Assembly (NCBI RefSeq): GCF_007995155.1
Contig: NZ_CP042593.1
Coordinates: 1,034,001 to 1,098,000 of the forward strand
From: Cytobacillus dafuensis
GTDB lineage: Bacteria > Bacillota > Bacilli > Bacillales > Cytobacillaceae
Direction of reading: 5' to 3'
Length of the DNA stretch: 64,000 nt
Below, piece by piece: positions 9,941-17,719 of this stretch; position 1 is the stretch's first letter; each line of letters starts with the position of its first letter. Under the pieces are notes generated by a model that made no database searches, was not told the DNA's origin, and saw nothing but the letters and a program-made list of their open reading frames with translations. The position numbers were made by a program, and so were the translations under genes.

Positions 9941-10864
9941 ATGGTTTTTATAGAGCATTTGCGAGAAAGGATTCCTTTTCTTAATGTTTCAACAGATATT
10001 CAGGAGATACATAAAGGTTTTTCAAAAGACAAGAAGTATATCGTTCATTTTGAACATAGAGAAAGTTGTATTATACGGACAGCAGATATCGAACAATATG
10101 AAAGAAAAAAAGCAGAGTTTGAACGAATTACAGAACTGCAAACATTTGATGTAAAGACATCGGATCCCATTGAAATTGGCCGACTTGATGAATTAGGGAT
10201 ATGCTATTATGTGCTTTCTTATATTGAGGGCGAGGATGCGCGAGATTTATTGCCATCATATAGCAGCAAGGAACAATATGAAATTGGTCTTGAGGCAGGA
10301 AGGGATTTAGCCAAAATTCATTTGATTCAGGCATCATCGCTTTATGATCCTTGGTACGACAGGATTATGAAAAAGTATACAAGTTATGTGGAGGCTTATC
10401 ATTCTTGTGGAATAAAGATAGATGGCGATAGCATAATCATTGATTTTATAGCAAAAAATGAACGGTACTTGAAAAATCGCCGCAACTGCTTTCAGCATGA
10501 TGATTTTCATGTAGGTAATATTATCGTGAAGGATAAACAATACGCGGGTGTAATAGACTTCAACAGGTTTGGTTGGGGAGATCCTATTCATGACTTTCTT
10601 AAAATAGGCTTATTCAGTAAAGAGGTCAGCATTCCTTTTTCGATTGGTCAGATTATCGGCTACTTTGATAACAATATACCTGAAGAGTTTTGGAGTCTGT
10701 ATTCAATCTATTTGGGAATGAATGTCTTTTCATCTGTTGTCTGGACTAAGAAAGTTGTCCCTGAAAAGCTGGATGAAATGATCGAGCGCTTATATTGCAT
10801 TTTGGAAGATCATAAATACTTTGAAAATATTAAGCCTTCTTGGTATAAAGAAGCAACTTATTAA
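9941..10864 (+). CDS. Aminoglycoside phosphotransferase-like (APH) kinase
   Basis: 307 residues with the APH/choline-kinase fold signature: HDDFHVGN (H186, catalytic D188, N193) followed by GVIDFNRFGWGDP with metal-binding D206. The N-terminal lobe is less conserved but has an expected HFEHRESCIIRT strand. Such kinases phosphorylate aminoglycosides, macrolides or unrelated small molecules. The RBS CGGAGGGATG precedes the ATG. The divergent neighbour is an AAC(6')-type acetyltransferase, so the pair recalls, in split form, the fused AAC(6')-APH(2'') enzyme. Substrate unknown; the family is secure. Confidence 0.85.
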   Translation: MVFIEHLRERIPFLNVSTDIQEIHKGFSKDKKYIVHFEHRESCIIRTADIEQYERKKAEFERITELQTFDVKTSDPIEIGRLDELGICYYVLSYIEGEDARDLLPSYSSKEQYEIGLEAGRDLAKIHLIQASSLYDPWYDRIMKKYTSYVEAYHSCGIKIDGDSIIIDFIAKNERYLKNRRNCFQHDDFHVGNIIVKDKQYAGVIDFNRFGWGDPIHDFLKIGLFSKEVSIPFSIGQIIGYFDNNIPEEFWSLYSIYLGMNVFSSVVWTKKVVPEKLDEMIERLYCILEDHKYFENIKPSWYKEATY

Positions 10865-10927
10865 AATATTTATTTTTAGAAGAAAGGATAGATCACGCTG
10901 GAGAGTAGGATATATGTTAATTGGGGA

Positions 10928-10956
10928 GGGCACCATGTAAAGCTTACATGGTGCCC
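10928..10956 (+). promoter_or_regulatory. Perfect 13-bp stem-loop just upstream of the Nudix start
   Basis: GGGCACCATGTAA (10928-10940) and TTACATGGTGCCC (10944-10956) form a perfect stem with a three-base loop. It ends one base before the GAGG ribosome binding site of the following TTG-start Nudix gene and has no T-run. The left arm contains GGGGAGGG followed by ATG-TAA, a minimal start-stop. It may control translation or mRNA stability of the Nudix gene. Confidence 0.55.
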
Positions 10957-10969
10957 GAGGAAAATAATC

Positions 10970-11389
10970 TTGGATACAAGTTTAGTAACAAGCGTCCACG
11001 GTTATTGTTTTCACGAAGGCAAGATTCTATTAGTTTATGTGAAAGGTAGAGTATTTAATAATCCTGGTGGACATATTGAAATAGGCGAAACACCTGAAGA
11101 GGCTTTTCATAGAGAAGCATTTGAGGAAGGCTATGTTGAGGGGGAAATTAGCTATTTAGGAGCCATTGAAGTAAGCCATGAAGAAAACCTATTATTTGAT
11201 CCAAATGGGAAATATCCAAAAATAGGGTATCAGCTTTACTATAGGATGGACATTGAAAAATGCCTCCCATTTGAGCGTGAAAATGAAACAATATCCCGTA
11301 TTTGGGTGGAACCCGAAGAAATTCCCTACATATTAGATGATCATCGGCTTTCATTAATTATTCTTAAGGAAGCTTTGAAGAAAGATTAA
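10970..11389 (+). CDS. Nudix hydrolase
   Basis: 139 residues starting at TTG 10970, with GAGG nine bases upstream. The Nudix box is GGHIEIGETPEEAFHREAF with EEGYV after it. It fits G-x5-E-x7-R-E-U-x-E-E-x-G-U except that Tyr replaces the last conserved Gly. Metal-binding REAFEE is intact, so hydrolysis of a nucleoside diphosphate-linked compound is plausible. It lies 105 bases after the APH-like gene, so it may be read from the same transcript past a perfect stem-loop. Substrate unknown. Confidence 0.88.
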   Translation: MDTSLVTSVHGYCFHEGKILLVYVKGRVFNNPGGHIEIGETPEEAFHREAFEEGYVEGEISYLGAIEVSHEENLLFDPNGKYPKIGYQLYYRMDIEKCLPFERENETISRIWVEPEEIPYILDDHRLSLIILKEALKKD

Positions 11390-11601
11390 ATAATGAAGTC
11401 CATGTGTATGCGTGCCCAATGTCTTTCTATTTTGGGCTTCTCGGTAACGAAAAGGCCATTTAGGTGCCCGATAAGATTTAAATTTCAAGATCACGGTAAC
11501 ATAGAGTCATTCAATGTACCCGTTATGCTTCTAATTACAGCAAAAGGAGGATATTAAATAAAAAAATTTTTTCTAGTATGAGAATTGACTTAATCATTCT
11601 A
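11390..11601. other. 212-bp spacer with weak hairpin and orphan Shine-Dalgarno
   Basis: GCCCAA and TTGGGC (about 11413-11437) can pair but lack a T-run. AAAGGAGGATATT at about 11541 looks like a ribosome binding site, but only a few codons follow before a stop. It may be a gene remnant. Nothing else is seen. Confidence 0.3.
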
Positions 11602-12189
11602 CTAATCGCTCACATATTCCTTCACTTCAACCGCATATAGACTATTAGGCAAATACAAAATTTCCAGCTGCTTCCCTCTTAAATTCGATTCAAAAAAGCT
11701 TTCGTGTATCTGGAGATTGTGTGCATCAATCGTTTTGTTTTTAAAGACTAATTCAAGTACATAGGCGGGGCCGACATCTGGGTCATCGTATTCTACTTGA
11801 TCTGGTATACCTACAATTCTTTCAAAACTTTGATTTTCGTAAGCTTCCTTATCTTTATGCAGCAACAGAGAGGTATTGATGAAATGAACTCCGGCACTCA
11901 AAAAAATAATGGTAAAAAAGAGAGAAGCGATAATACCAAAAATGTTTCGAGTTGAGGTGGCAATTAACAAAAAAGCGGCGGCAAAACAAAATGAAATGCT
12001 AGCTCCACAATATGTATTTATCATTTCATGTAAAATGAATTGCTCCTTGACCATCATAGAAGCAAGCCATAATAGTAATGCGAGGACAAAAAATACTGCA
12101 CATAATGCAACTAAAATAATAAAGAAACGCTCTTGAATCTGCTTGAATTTCCCTTGTTCAGGCCTATTCTGTAATTTTTTCTTTTTCAT
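11602..12189 (-). CDS. Predicted membrane protein, three transmembrane helices
   Basis: 195 residues; I do not recognise the family. A lysine-rich N-terminus is followed by three hydrophobic segments (about 22-47, 60-80 and 84-110), then a mainly soluble C-terminal domain with VGPAYVLELVFKNK that reads like a small beta-domain (DUF3592-like in style, not asserted). A good RBS (AAAGGAGAGAGCA) precedes the ATG. It stands alone between the Nudix gene (convergent) and the MFS gene (co-directional upstream, separated by a terminator). Function unknown. Confidence 0.75.
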   Translation of the reverse strand: MKKKKLQNRPEQGKFKQIQERFFIILVALCAVFFVLALLLWLASMMVKEQFILHEMINTYCGASISFCFAAAFLLIATSTRNIFGIIASLFFTIIFLSAGVHFINTSLLLHKDKEAYENQSFERIVGIPDQVEYDDPDVGPAYVLELVFKNKTIDAHNLQIHESFFESNLRGKQLEILYLPNSLYAVEVKEYVSD

Positions 12190-12284
12190 TGCTCTCTCCT
12201 TTCATCTCTTCACTTATACTCCTTCCTTAATTACGTTTAAAAGTCAAAAAAGTTTTAATTATCTCTTAATTAATTACATAAGAT

Positions 12285-12334
12285 AAAAAAGCTGTCCCGT
12301 GGATGAATATCCATACCAAAGGACAGCTTTTTTT
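12285..12334 (-). terminator. Terminator after MFS exporter gene
   Basis: On the minus strand GCTGTCC pairs with GGACAGC across a 23-base loop containing a second small stem, flanked by A- and T-runs. It overlaps the end of the MFS gene. Confidence 0.75.
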
Positions 12335-13547
12335 ATACCGATTCTCTAGCTAATTTTGTTTTCGGATAACGGTTCATCGCTACTAATAATATGACGCCGC
12401 TGATGATAAGGAGAATACTTGTCGTGACAAAAACGGAAGAGAAGCCAAAATACCCAGAAATGAGTCCTCCCATCATCGGCCCAATAATATTCCCGAAGAA
12501 CCTCAGGCTCGTGTTATAGCCTAAGACTTCTCCTTGCATGGCAATCGGTGCTTCTTGTCGAATATAGGCGATTCGGACAGGGATGATTCCGCCAATTGTT
12601 ACACCCAGAGTAAACCGAATGAATACAAGCTGCCAATAATTCGTAACAAATCCACCAGGCAAGTAGAATATTCCAGCAAGAAATAACAGAATGACAAGGA
12701 CTTTAATATAGCCATATCGATCGGCTATTTTTCCCCATTTTCTAGCCATTATTAAGTTTCCAAGGCCTGCAACTGAGAAGGCGATTCCTGCAAAGAACGC
12801 TAGATTTTCAGGGCCATGCAGCTCACTCACATATAAGGATAATATCGGTTGGATGCTGAAATGTGCCATCTGAATTAATGCTGAAATAAGCAGTACAGTT
12901 AATAAAACGGGATTCTTCACAATATGAAGAATAACTTCTTTGCTCGTGTAATTAGCTTTTTTGTCCTTCTTACTTTGTAAAATGATCTCTTTAGTTAAAA
13001 TGACAAGCATTGCTGAAATGAATATAGAAATTGAAGTCCATTTAAATGTATTCGCATAACCAAATATGTCCGCTAAAACACCGCCAAGCAAGGGGCCCAT
13101 TAATGAGCCAGTGATACTTCCTGTTTGCAAAGTCCCCATAACCTTACCTGCAATTTCTTTAGGCGTCTGTGTTGAAATAAAAGCCTGTGACATAGGGATA
13201 AAGCCAGTAAATATGCCCATAAACAACCTAAGTATAAAAAGCTGCCAAACAGAAGTGCAATAACCCATTAGAAAAATAGAAATTCCCATCCCAACTCCTG
13301 AAGCGATGAGAATTTTTTTTCTTCCATATAAGTCCCCGATTCTTCCCCATATGGGGGAAAACAGAAAGGCTGTGACAAAGGTTATGGCAAAAATCCAACC
13401 TGACCAATGTTGTACATAGGTTGTTGAAAAATCGCCAAATGTTTCAATATACAAAGAAATAAACGGCAAGACCATTGTCATGCTGCCAGCTACAAAGAAA
13501 TTAGCGAACCACATGATAACTAGATTACGCTTCGAATCAGGATTCAT
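12333..13547 (-). CDS. MFS multidrug/drug:H+ antiporter (DHA1-like)
   Basis: 404 residues with twelve predicted membrane helices. Loop 2-3 carries GRIGDLYGRKKIL, the classical MFS motif A, and a corresponding degenerate copy (GKIADRYGYIK) is present in the second half. Motif C-like GPLLGG lies in helix 5. These are features of proton-driven exporters of the DHA1 group. The substrate cannot be read from the sequence. The start ATG overlaps its own AAAGGATG Shine-Dalgarno-like stretch, and an in-frame stop lies just upstream, so no earlier start exists. Transcribed alone. Confidence 0.9.
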   Translation of the reverse strand: MNPDSKRNLVIMWFANFFVAGSMTMVLPFISLYIETFGDFSTTYVQHWSGWIFAITFVTAFLFSPIWGRIGDLYGRKKILIASGVGMGISIFLMGYCTSVWQLFILRLFMGIFTGFIPMSQAFISTQTPKEIAGKVMGTLQTGSITGSLMGPLLGGVLADIFGYANTFKWTSISIFISAMLVILTKEIILQSKKDKKANYTSKEVILHIVKNPVLLTVLLISALIQMAHFSIQPILSLYVSELHGPENLAFFAGIAFSVAGLGNLIMARKWGKIADRYGYIKVLVILLFLAGIFYLPGGFVTNYWQLVFIRFTLGVTIGGIIPVRIAYIRQEAPIAMQGEVLGYNTSLRFFGNIIGPMMGGLISGYFGFSSVFVTTSILLIISGVILLVAMNRYPKTKLARESV

Positions 13548-13672
13548 CCTTTAATAACACTTCTTTCTAGTCAACTATTTCGTTTCTCTAAATATATTAT
13601 AACGAAATTTCCAAAAATATGAAGCTTAATAGTTTTATCAAAAATGTAGTTTAAAAATGTGCATAAAAAATA

Positions 13673-13921
13673 GGCTGTGTTAAAGCTAGCTCAGTGGCGA
13701 TAATGCTAATTTGTTGTTGATTGAAGCGGAAGGCGCGAGATCCTCGAAAATGCATTCGCATTTCCTTCGTGCGGTGTTTATTCGGGGAAGATTATTCAAC
13801 GTCCTGCGGGAGAAGCGAGTCAAAGGGAGACCCCGCAGGAGCGATAGCGACGAGGAGGCTTCCGGACCGCCCGCGATCGCTAAGTGCCTGCAGCGGAAAT
13901 CAACAGAGAAGTTTAACATAG
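13673..13921 (+). repeat. MITE-like repeat class 1, copy A (~245 bp)
   Basis: GC-rich interspersed element. It begins TAGGCTGTGTTAAAGC and ends GAAGTTTAACAT; inner arms TTGTTGATT...GCGG and CCGC...AATCAACA (right arm read in reverse) make imperfect terminal inverted repeats. An internal stem is formed by TCCTGCGGG and CCCGCAGGA. The core is nearly identical to copies at 27480 and 37290 (the latter inverted). No transposase is encoded; short ORFs within it are shared only because the DNA repeats. Confidence 0.9.
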
Positions 13922-14013
13922 TAAAAAAATAAAAAAGTATTGTATTATAACAGTATTTATTTTATAATTTCTTTACTATAACAGAATAACTTTTTATTAG
14001 GAACATAGGATTA

Positions 14014-14042
14014 TTGACAATTGTAAACTTGAAAAATAATGA
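14014..14042 (+). promoter_or_regulatory. Sigma-A promoter of the sodium/alanine symporter
   Basis: TTGACA (14014-14019), a 17-bp spacer and TAATGA (14037-14042) lie upstream of the symporter start at 14120, leaving a ~70-base leader. Confidence 0.6.
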
Positions 14043-14119
14043 TTGTTTTATTATTACGGTTGTTTTATAATTCCTAATAGGTAAAAGATTCAGAATATAT
14101 AAAAAGAGGAGGAAAACAT

Positions 14120-15571
14120 TTGGAAGCTTTTGTTAACGGGTTGAATAATATTTTATGGAGTACACCAGTCATTTACATCTGTCTAGGTGTAGGGTTATTA
14201 TTCTCAATCTTTACTAGATTTCTTCAGGTTAGACATATTAAAGACATGATCATGCTCATGTTTCAAGGAAAAAGTTCCGAAGCGGGCGTTTCTTCTTTTC
14301 AGGCCTTATCTATTGCTCTTTCTGGCCGCGTAGGAACTGGTAACATTGCTGGTACAGCAACTGCAATCGCAATGGGAGGACCAGGGGCAGTATTCTGGAT
14401 GTGGGCTATGGCCTTCATCGGTGCAGCAACTGCTTATATAGAGTCGACATTAGCGCAAATTTACAAAGTAAAGAAAGATGGGCAATATCGCGGGGGCCCA
14501 GCATTCTATATTGAAAAAGGTATGGGTATTAAATGGTTTGCCGTTCTATTCGCTATTTCTGCCGTTCTAGCATTGTCTATATTAATGCCAGGTATTCAAT
14601 CAAATTCAATTGCAGCAGGTATGGAGAATGCATTTAATATTCCAACATGGATCACTGGTTTATTTATCATAGGATTATTAGGATTTATTATTTTTGGTGG
14701 AGTAAAACGTATTGCTAATGTTGCGCAATTAGTAGTTCCATTCATGGCTCTTGGATATATTCTTGTCGCACTTATTATTATGGCCATGAATATTGGCGAA
14801 GTAGGCAATGTTTTCGCCCTTATTTTCAAAAGTGCCTTTGGTGCTGAATCAATGTTTGGTGGTCTTGTTGGTAGTGCAATTGCGTGGGGAGTAAAGCGTG
14901 GAATTTACTCAAATGAAGCAGGTCAAGGTACAGGTCCACATGCTGCTGCAGCTGCTGAAGTATCCCACCCTGCTAAACAAGGTTTAGTGCAAGCGTTTTC
15001 AGTTTATGTTGATACATTATTAGTTTGTTCAGCAACAGCGTTTATGATTTTGTTCACAGGAACGTTCAATACTGTCGGTCCAGATGGAGAGACATTAATC
15101 GTAAACAATATTCCTGGTGTTGAGGCTGGACCTGGGTATACACAGGCAGCTGTTGAAACTGCTTTCCCTGGATTTGGCGCTGGATTCGTTGCGATTTCTC
15201 TATTTTTCTTCGCCTTTACGACAATAATGGCATACTATTATATGTCAGAAACGAATGTTGCTTACTTGTTTAAAAATGCAAAATGGCCAACGTTTATTTT
15301 GAAATTTGTACTGTTAGTTTCAACTTTCTATGGTGCTATTAGAACAGCAGATCTCGCATGGGCATTTGGGGATGCGGGATTAGGGATAATGGTTTGGTTG
15401 AATATGATTGCAATAGTCATTCTAGCAAAACCAGCAATAGTCGCCTTAAAGGATTATGAGCAACAGAAGAAACAAGGGCTCGACCCTGTGTTTAACTCAA
15501 CAAAGCTAGGCATTAAGAATGCCGATTATTGGGAAAATGGGTATCAAGAGGAAAAAGAGAAAGTATCATAA
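14120..15571 (+). CDS. Sodium:alanine/glycine symporter (AGCS family, AlsT-like)
   Basis: 483 residues, start TTG at 14120 after AGAGGAGGAAAAC. About ten to eleven membrane helices. The signature segment GRVGTGNIAGTATAIAMGGP (about 70-90) and the later AFTTIMAYYYMSETN region are typical of the AGCS (DAACS-distinct) sodium-coupled amino acid carriers. It would import alanine or glycine with Na+. Strong SigA-like promoter upstream, a class-1 repeat further upstream and a terminator right after. Substrate choice among Ala, Gly and Gln (B. subtilis AlsT/GlnT) is not resolved. Confidence 0.93.
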   Translation: MEAFVNGLNNILWSTPVIYICLGVGLLFSIFTRFLQVRHIKDMIMLMFQGKSSEAGVSSFQALSIALSGRVGTGNIAGTATAIAMGGPGAVFWMWAMAFIGAATAYIESTLAQIYKVKKDGQYRGGPAFYIEKGMGIKWFAVLFAISAVLALSILMPGIQSNSIAAGMENAFNIPTWITGLFIIGLLGFIIFGGVKRIANVAQLVVPFMALGYILVALIIMAMNIGEVGNVFALIFKSAFGAESMFGGLVGSAIAWGVKRGIYSNEAGQGTGPHAAAAAEVSHPAKQGLVQAFSVYVDTLLVCSATAFMILFTGTFNTVGPDGETLIVNNIPGVEAGPGYTQAAVETAFPGFGAGFVAISLFFFAFTTIMAYYYMSETNVAYLFKNAKWPTFILKFVLLVSTFYGAIRTADLAWAFGDAGLGIMVWLNMIAIVILAKPAIVALKDYEQQKKQGLDPVFNSTKLGIKNADYWENGYQEEKEKVS

Positions 15572-16063
15572 TAAATGGAAAAGATGCTTGGCATATGCTG
15601 AGCATCTTTTTTCGCTAATAAGCATACTTAAGTCAAAAATATGAGAATGAACTCTATTGAATTCCTTCAATAATTTTTCCATACTATTGTTTGAGATGAA
15701 AAAATAAGTATGATTTTCATCATCATAGGTCATTATGAAAGGCTTCCCTTCTTCAGGGAGGAAAATGATTATTTCATCAATCAGTGAATGTAACCATTGA
15801 TTTTGAACTGGAATAGGTGGGTTTAAAGGGATTTTTATCATTTGCCCCTTGTTAGGAATAGGGTTAAATTTTTTGTATACATCATGAATTTCCTTAACGA
15901 TTTCTTCTATATTCTTTTGAATCGTTGGGGTCATTGGAACTGTATGAGTGACCATTCCTTTTTCTATATCAAAAATCTCGATTTGCCCTACATTTTGTCC
16001 ATAAATGTTTGAAGTATTAAGAAATATACATAGCATGACAAGAACTATTATTTTTTGAATCAA
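15566..16063 (-). CDS. Small secreted hypothetical protein
   Basis: 165 residues if started at TTG 16063, which has AGGTGG seven bases upstream; the ATG five codons earlier lies within that Shine-Dalgarno and is unlikely. Residues 1-22 (IIVLVMLCIFLNTSNIYGQ) form a signal peptide. The mature part has no motif that I recognise; it contains IPLNPPIPVQNQWLHSL and YDDENHTYFFIS. Its last two codons overlap the convergent symporter gene, and the symporter terminator lies within its coding end, which is unusual but possible. Probably exported; function unknown. Confidence 0.6.
   Translation of the reverse strand: MIQKIIVLVMLCIFLNTSNIYGQNVGQIEIFDIEKGMVTHTVPMTPTIQKNIEEIVKEIHDVYKKFNPIPNKGQMIKIPLNPPIPVQNQWLHSLIDEIIIFLPEEGKPFIMTYDDENHTYFFISNNSMEKLLKEFNRVHSHIFDLSMLISEKRCSAYAKHLFHLL
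15578..15612 (+). terminator. Terminator of the symporter gene
   Basis: AAAGATGCT and AGCATCTTTT pair around a 12-base loop, followed by Ts. The hairpin lies inside the 3' end of the convergent gene at 15566-16063. Confidence 0.8.
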
Positions 16064-16241
16064 TATTAACCACCTCATTGCTAATATTTCCGAGATTTAT
16101 TCATATTATGAAATGCCTGATTATCGATGGACTAGACATCTCTCCTTACATGAGATAGTATCAATCAGTAGCAATAGAGGAAACTAAAGAAACTTATACA
16201 GCCTTGCTGTTCAAATAGAAAATGTATAAAAGGGGTTTCAT

Positions 16242-17384
16242 ATGTCAAATACACTAATTAGCCAATTAAAGCCATTTTTACAAGAAGTATGGAAAAAAGA
16301 AGGGTTTAATCAACCAACAACCGTTCAGTCAAAAGCCGTTCCAGTTGCTATTGAGGGAAAAGATGTGATGGCAGAATCACCGACTGGTACTGGAAAGACC
16401 CTTGCTTATTTACTTCCAGTTTTAGAGAAAATGAATGCAGAAGCAAAGGCAGTTCAAGCTGTCATTATTGCACCATCACAGGAGCTTGTTATGCAAATAT
16501 TGCAGGAGATTCAAAAATGGGGAGAAGGCAGCGGAATCCGAGCAGCATCCTTTATCGGTGGTGCGAATGTGAAGAGACAGCTGGAAAAATTAAAAAAACA
16601 TCCACATATTGCTGTTGGAACACCGGGAAGAATGCTGGAATTAATTAAGCAGAAAAAGCTAAAAATGCATGAAGTCAGGACTGTCGTGCTTGATGAGGTA
16701 GATCAGCTGCTTGTTCATGAGCATTTGGATACAATTCGTCAGATCATGAAATCAACTTTGAGTGAGAGACAAACGATTCTTTTTTCAGCCACTTTGCCAA
16801 AAGGAATTGAGCAGCTTGCATTGGAGCTAACAAATGATCCTGTCATCATCAGAGTTGAAAAAGATGAGACCATTCAAGCGGCCGAGGTTGATCATATTTA
16901 TTTCGTTGCAGAGCAAAGAGACAAACTCATGATGCTCGAAAAAATTTCTAGACTTGAATCCATTAAAGCACTCGTTTTCGTGAGAGATATAGGGAATCTT
17001 ACGGTCATGTCAGAAAAATTAGCCTATAAGAACATTCATACCAGCTTTCTTCACAGTGATTTAAATAAAACAGATCGTCAAAAATCTTTACAGGATTTCC
17101 GTACAGGCAAAACAAAAATGCTGCTTGCAACAGATGTGGCTGCAAGAGGATTAGATATTAAAGATGTGACACATGTTGTCCATTTCGATTTCCCTAAGGA
17201 TCTTAAACAATATGTTCACCGTTCAGGCAGAACTGGCAGATTCGGGGCCAGTGGGGTGGTTATATCACTGGTGACGGATAGAGAGGAACGAGAGCTAAAG
17301 AAATTTGCGAAGGAGCTTCGTATTCAAGCAAATAAAAAAGTGATGCGCGGTGGAAAAATTGTCGATCCAGATCAGTCGAAATAA
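16242..17384 (+). CDS. yfmL: DEAD-box ATP-dependent RNA helicase (YfmL-like)
   Basis: 380 residues, a minimal two-RecA-domain helicase. Q-motif-like GFNQPTTVQ (21-29), Walker A ESPTGTGKT (45-53), motif Ia PSQEL, TPGR (127-130), DEVD in place of DEAD (151-154), SAT (182-184), then HRSGRTGR near 330. The short C-terminus and DEVD variant fit the Bacillus YfmL type, implicated in 50S ribosomal subunit assembly. AAAGGGGTTTC precedes the ATG. Likely monocistronic, with the 44-codon gene following 68 bases later. Symbol assigned by resemblance. Confidence 0.88.
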   Translation: MSNTLISQLKPFLQEVWKKEGFNQPTTVQSKAVPVAIEGKDVMAESPTGTGKTLAYLLPVLEKMNAEAKAVQAVIIAPSQELVMQILQEIQKWGEGSGIRAASFIGGANVKRQLEKLKKHPHIAVGTPGRMLELIKQKKLKMHEVRTVVLDEVDQLLVHEHLDTIRQIMKSTLSERQTILFSATLPKGIEQLALELTNDPVIIRVEKDETIQAAEVDHIYFVAEQRDKLMMLEKISRLESIKALVFVRDIGNLTVMSEKLAYKNIHTSFLHSDLNKTDRQKSLQDFRTGKTKMLLATDVAARGLDIKDVTHVVHFDFPKDLKQYVHRSGRTGRFGASGVVISLVTDREERELKKFAKELRIQANKKVMRGGKIVDPDQSK

Positions 17385-17452
17385 TCCCTGCATAATGTAG
17401 CCATAATCGCCCATACTACTTTTTGAGAAATAGAAAAGGGGTAGAGACAATT

Positions 17453-17587
17453 ATGGGCAGAAAAAAGCTTGGAAATGCAAATGCACAGCGAAATAATAAT
17501 GTTAAAAAGGGAAACCACACAAGTTCTGAATTAGTTGAATTTACAACAGGACAAGAAAAATCGCAAAAGAATCTCCGCCAAGAGTAA
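17453..17587 (+). CDS. Small (44-residue) hydrophilic protein
   Basis: ATG at 17453 with AAAGGGG about ten bases upstream. The product begins MGRKKLGNANAQRNNN and is rich in Asn, Lys and Gln with no hydrophobic stretch. Composition recalls small acid-soluble or minor spore proteins of Bacillus, but I cannot match it to a named family. It lies between the helicase and a large terminator structure. The good RBS and the position right before a terminator argue for a real gene. Confidence 0.55.
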   Translation: MGRKKLGNANAQRNNNVKKGNHTSSELVEFTTGQEKSQKNLRQE

Positions 17588-17593
17588 AAGAAC

Positions 17594-17717
17594 AGGGGTT
17601 GTCCCAAAAGGTGTCTGGCATCCACATAATACTCAATATCTAGAATTTCACTCGCTTATTGATAATAGATATTGTTCGTGGTGCCTGACACCTTTGCTGT
17701 TGGGACAACCCTTTTTT
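17594..17717. terminator. Terminator whose loop holds a class-4 repeat
   Basis: GGGTTGTCCCAA (17596-17607) pairs perfectly with TTGGGACAACCC (17700-17711), followed by six Ts. The ~92-base loop is a class-4 inverted-repeat element. Symmetric base runs suggest that it serves both the 44-codon gene and the convergent Rieske oxidoreductase gene. Confidence 0.7.
17607..17696 (-). repeat. Class-4 repeat (GTGTCAGGCAC element), copy 1
   Basis: A ~90-bp imperfect inverted repeat with ends AGGTGTCTGGCATCCAC and GTGGTGCCTGACACCT. Reverse-complemented, it aligns along its length with the copy at 51055-51142, sharing GGTGTCAGGCACCACGAACA (20 bases) and the opposite end with TATTATGTGGATG. No coding content. 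Confidence 0.75.
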
Positions 17718-17719
17718 AC

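Noticed and set aside
13686..13932. Several 60-80 codon frames in the GC-rich class-1 repeats (also at 27480-27714 and 37282-37531)
   Set aside because: They exist in several frames of the same repeated DNA, lack consistent RBSs and have unusual Arg/Gly-rich composition; repeat structure explains them.
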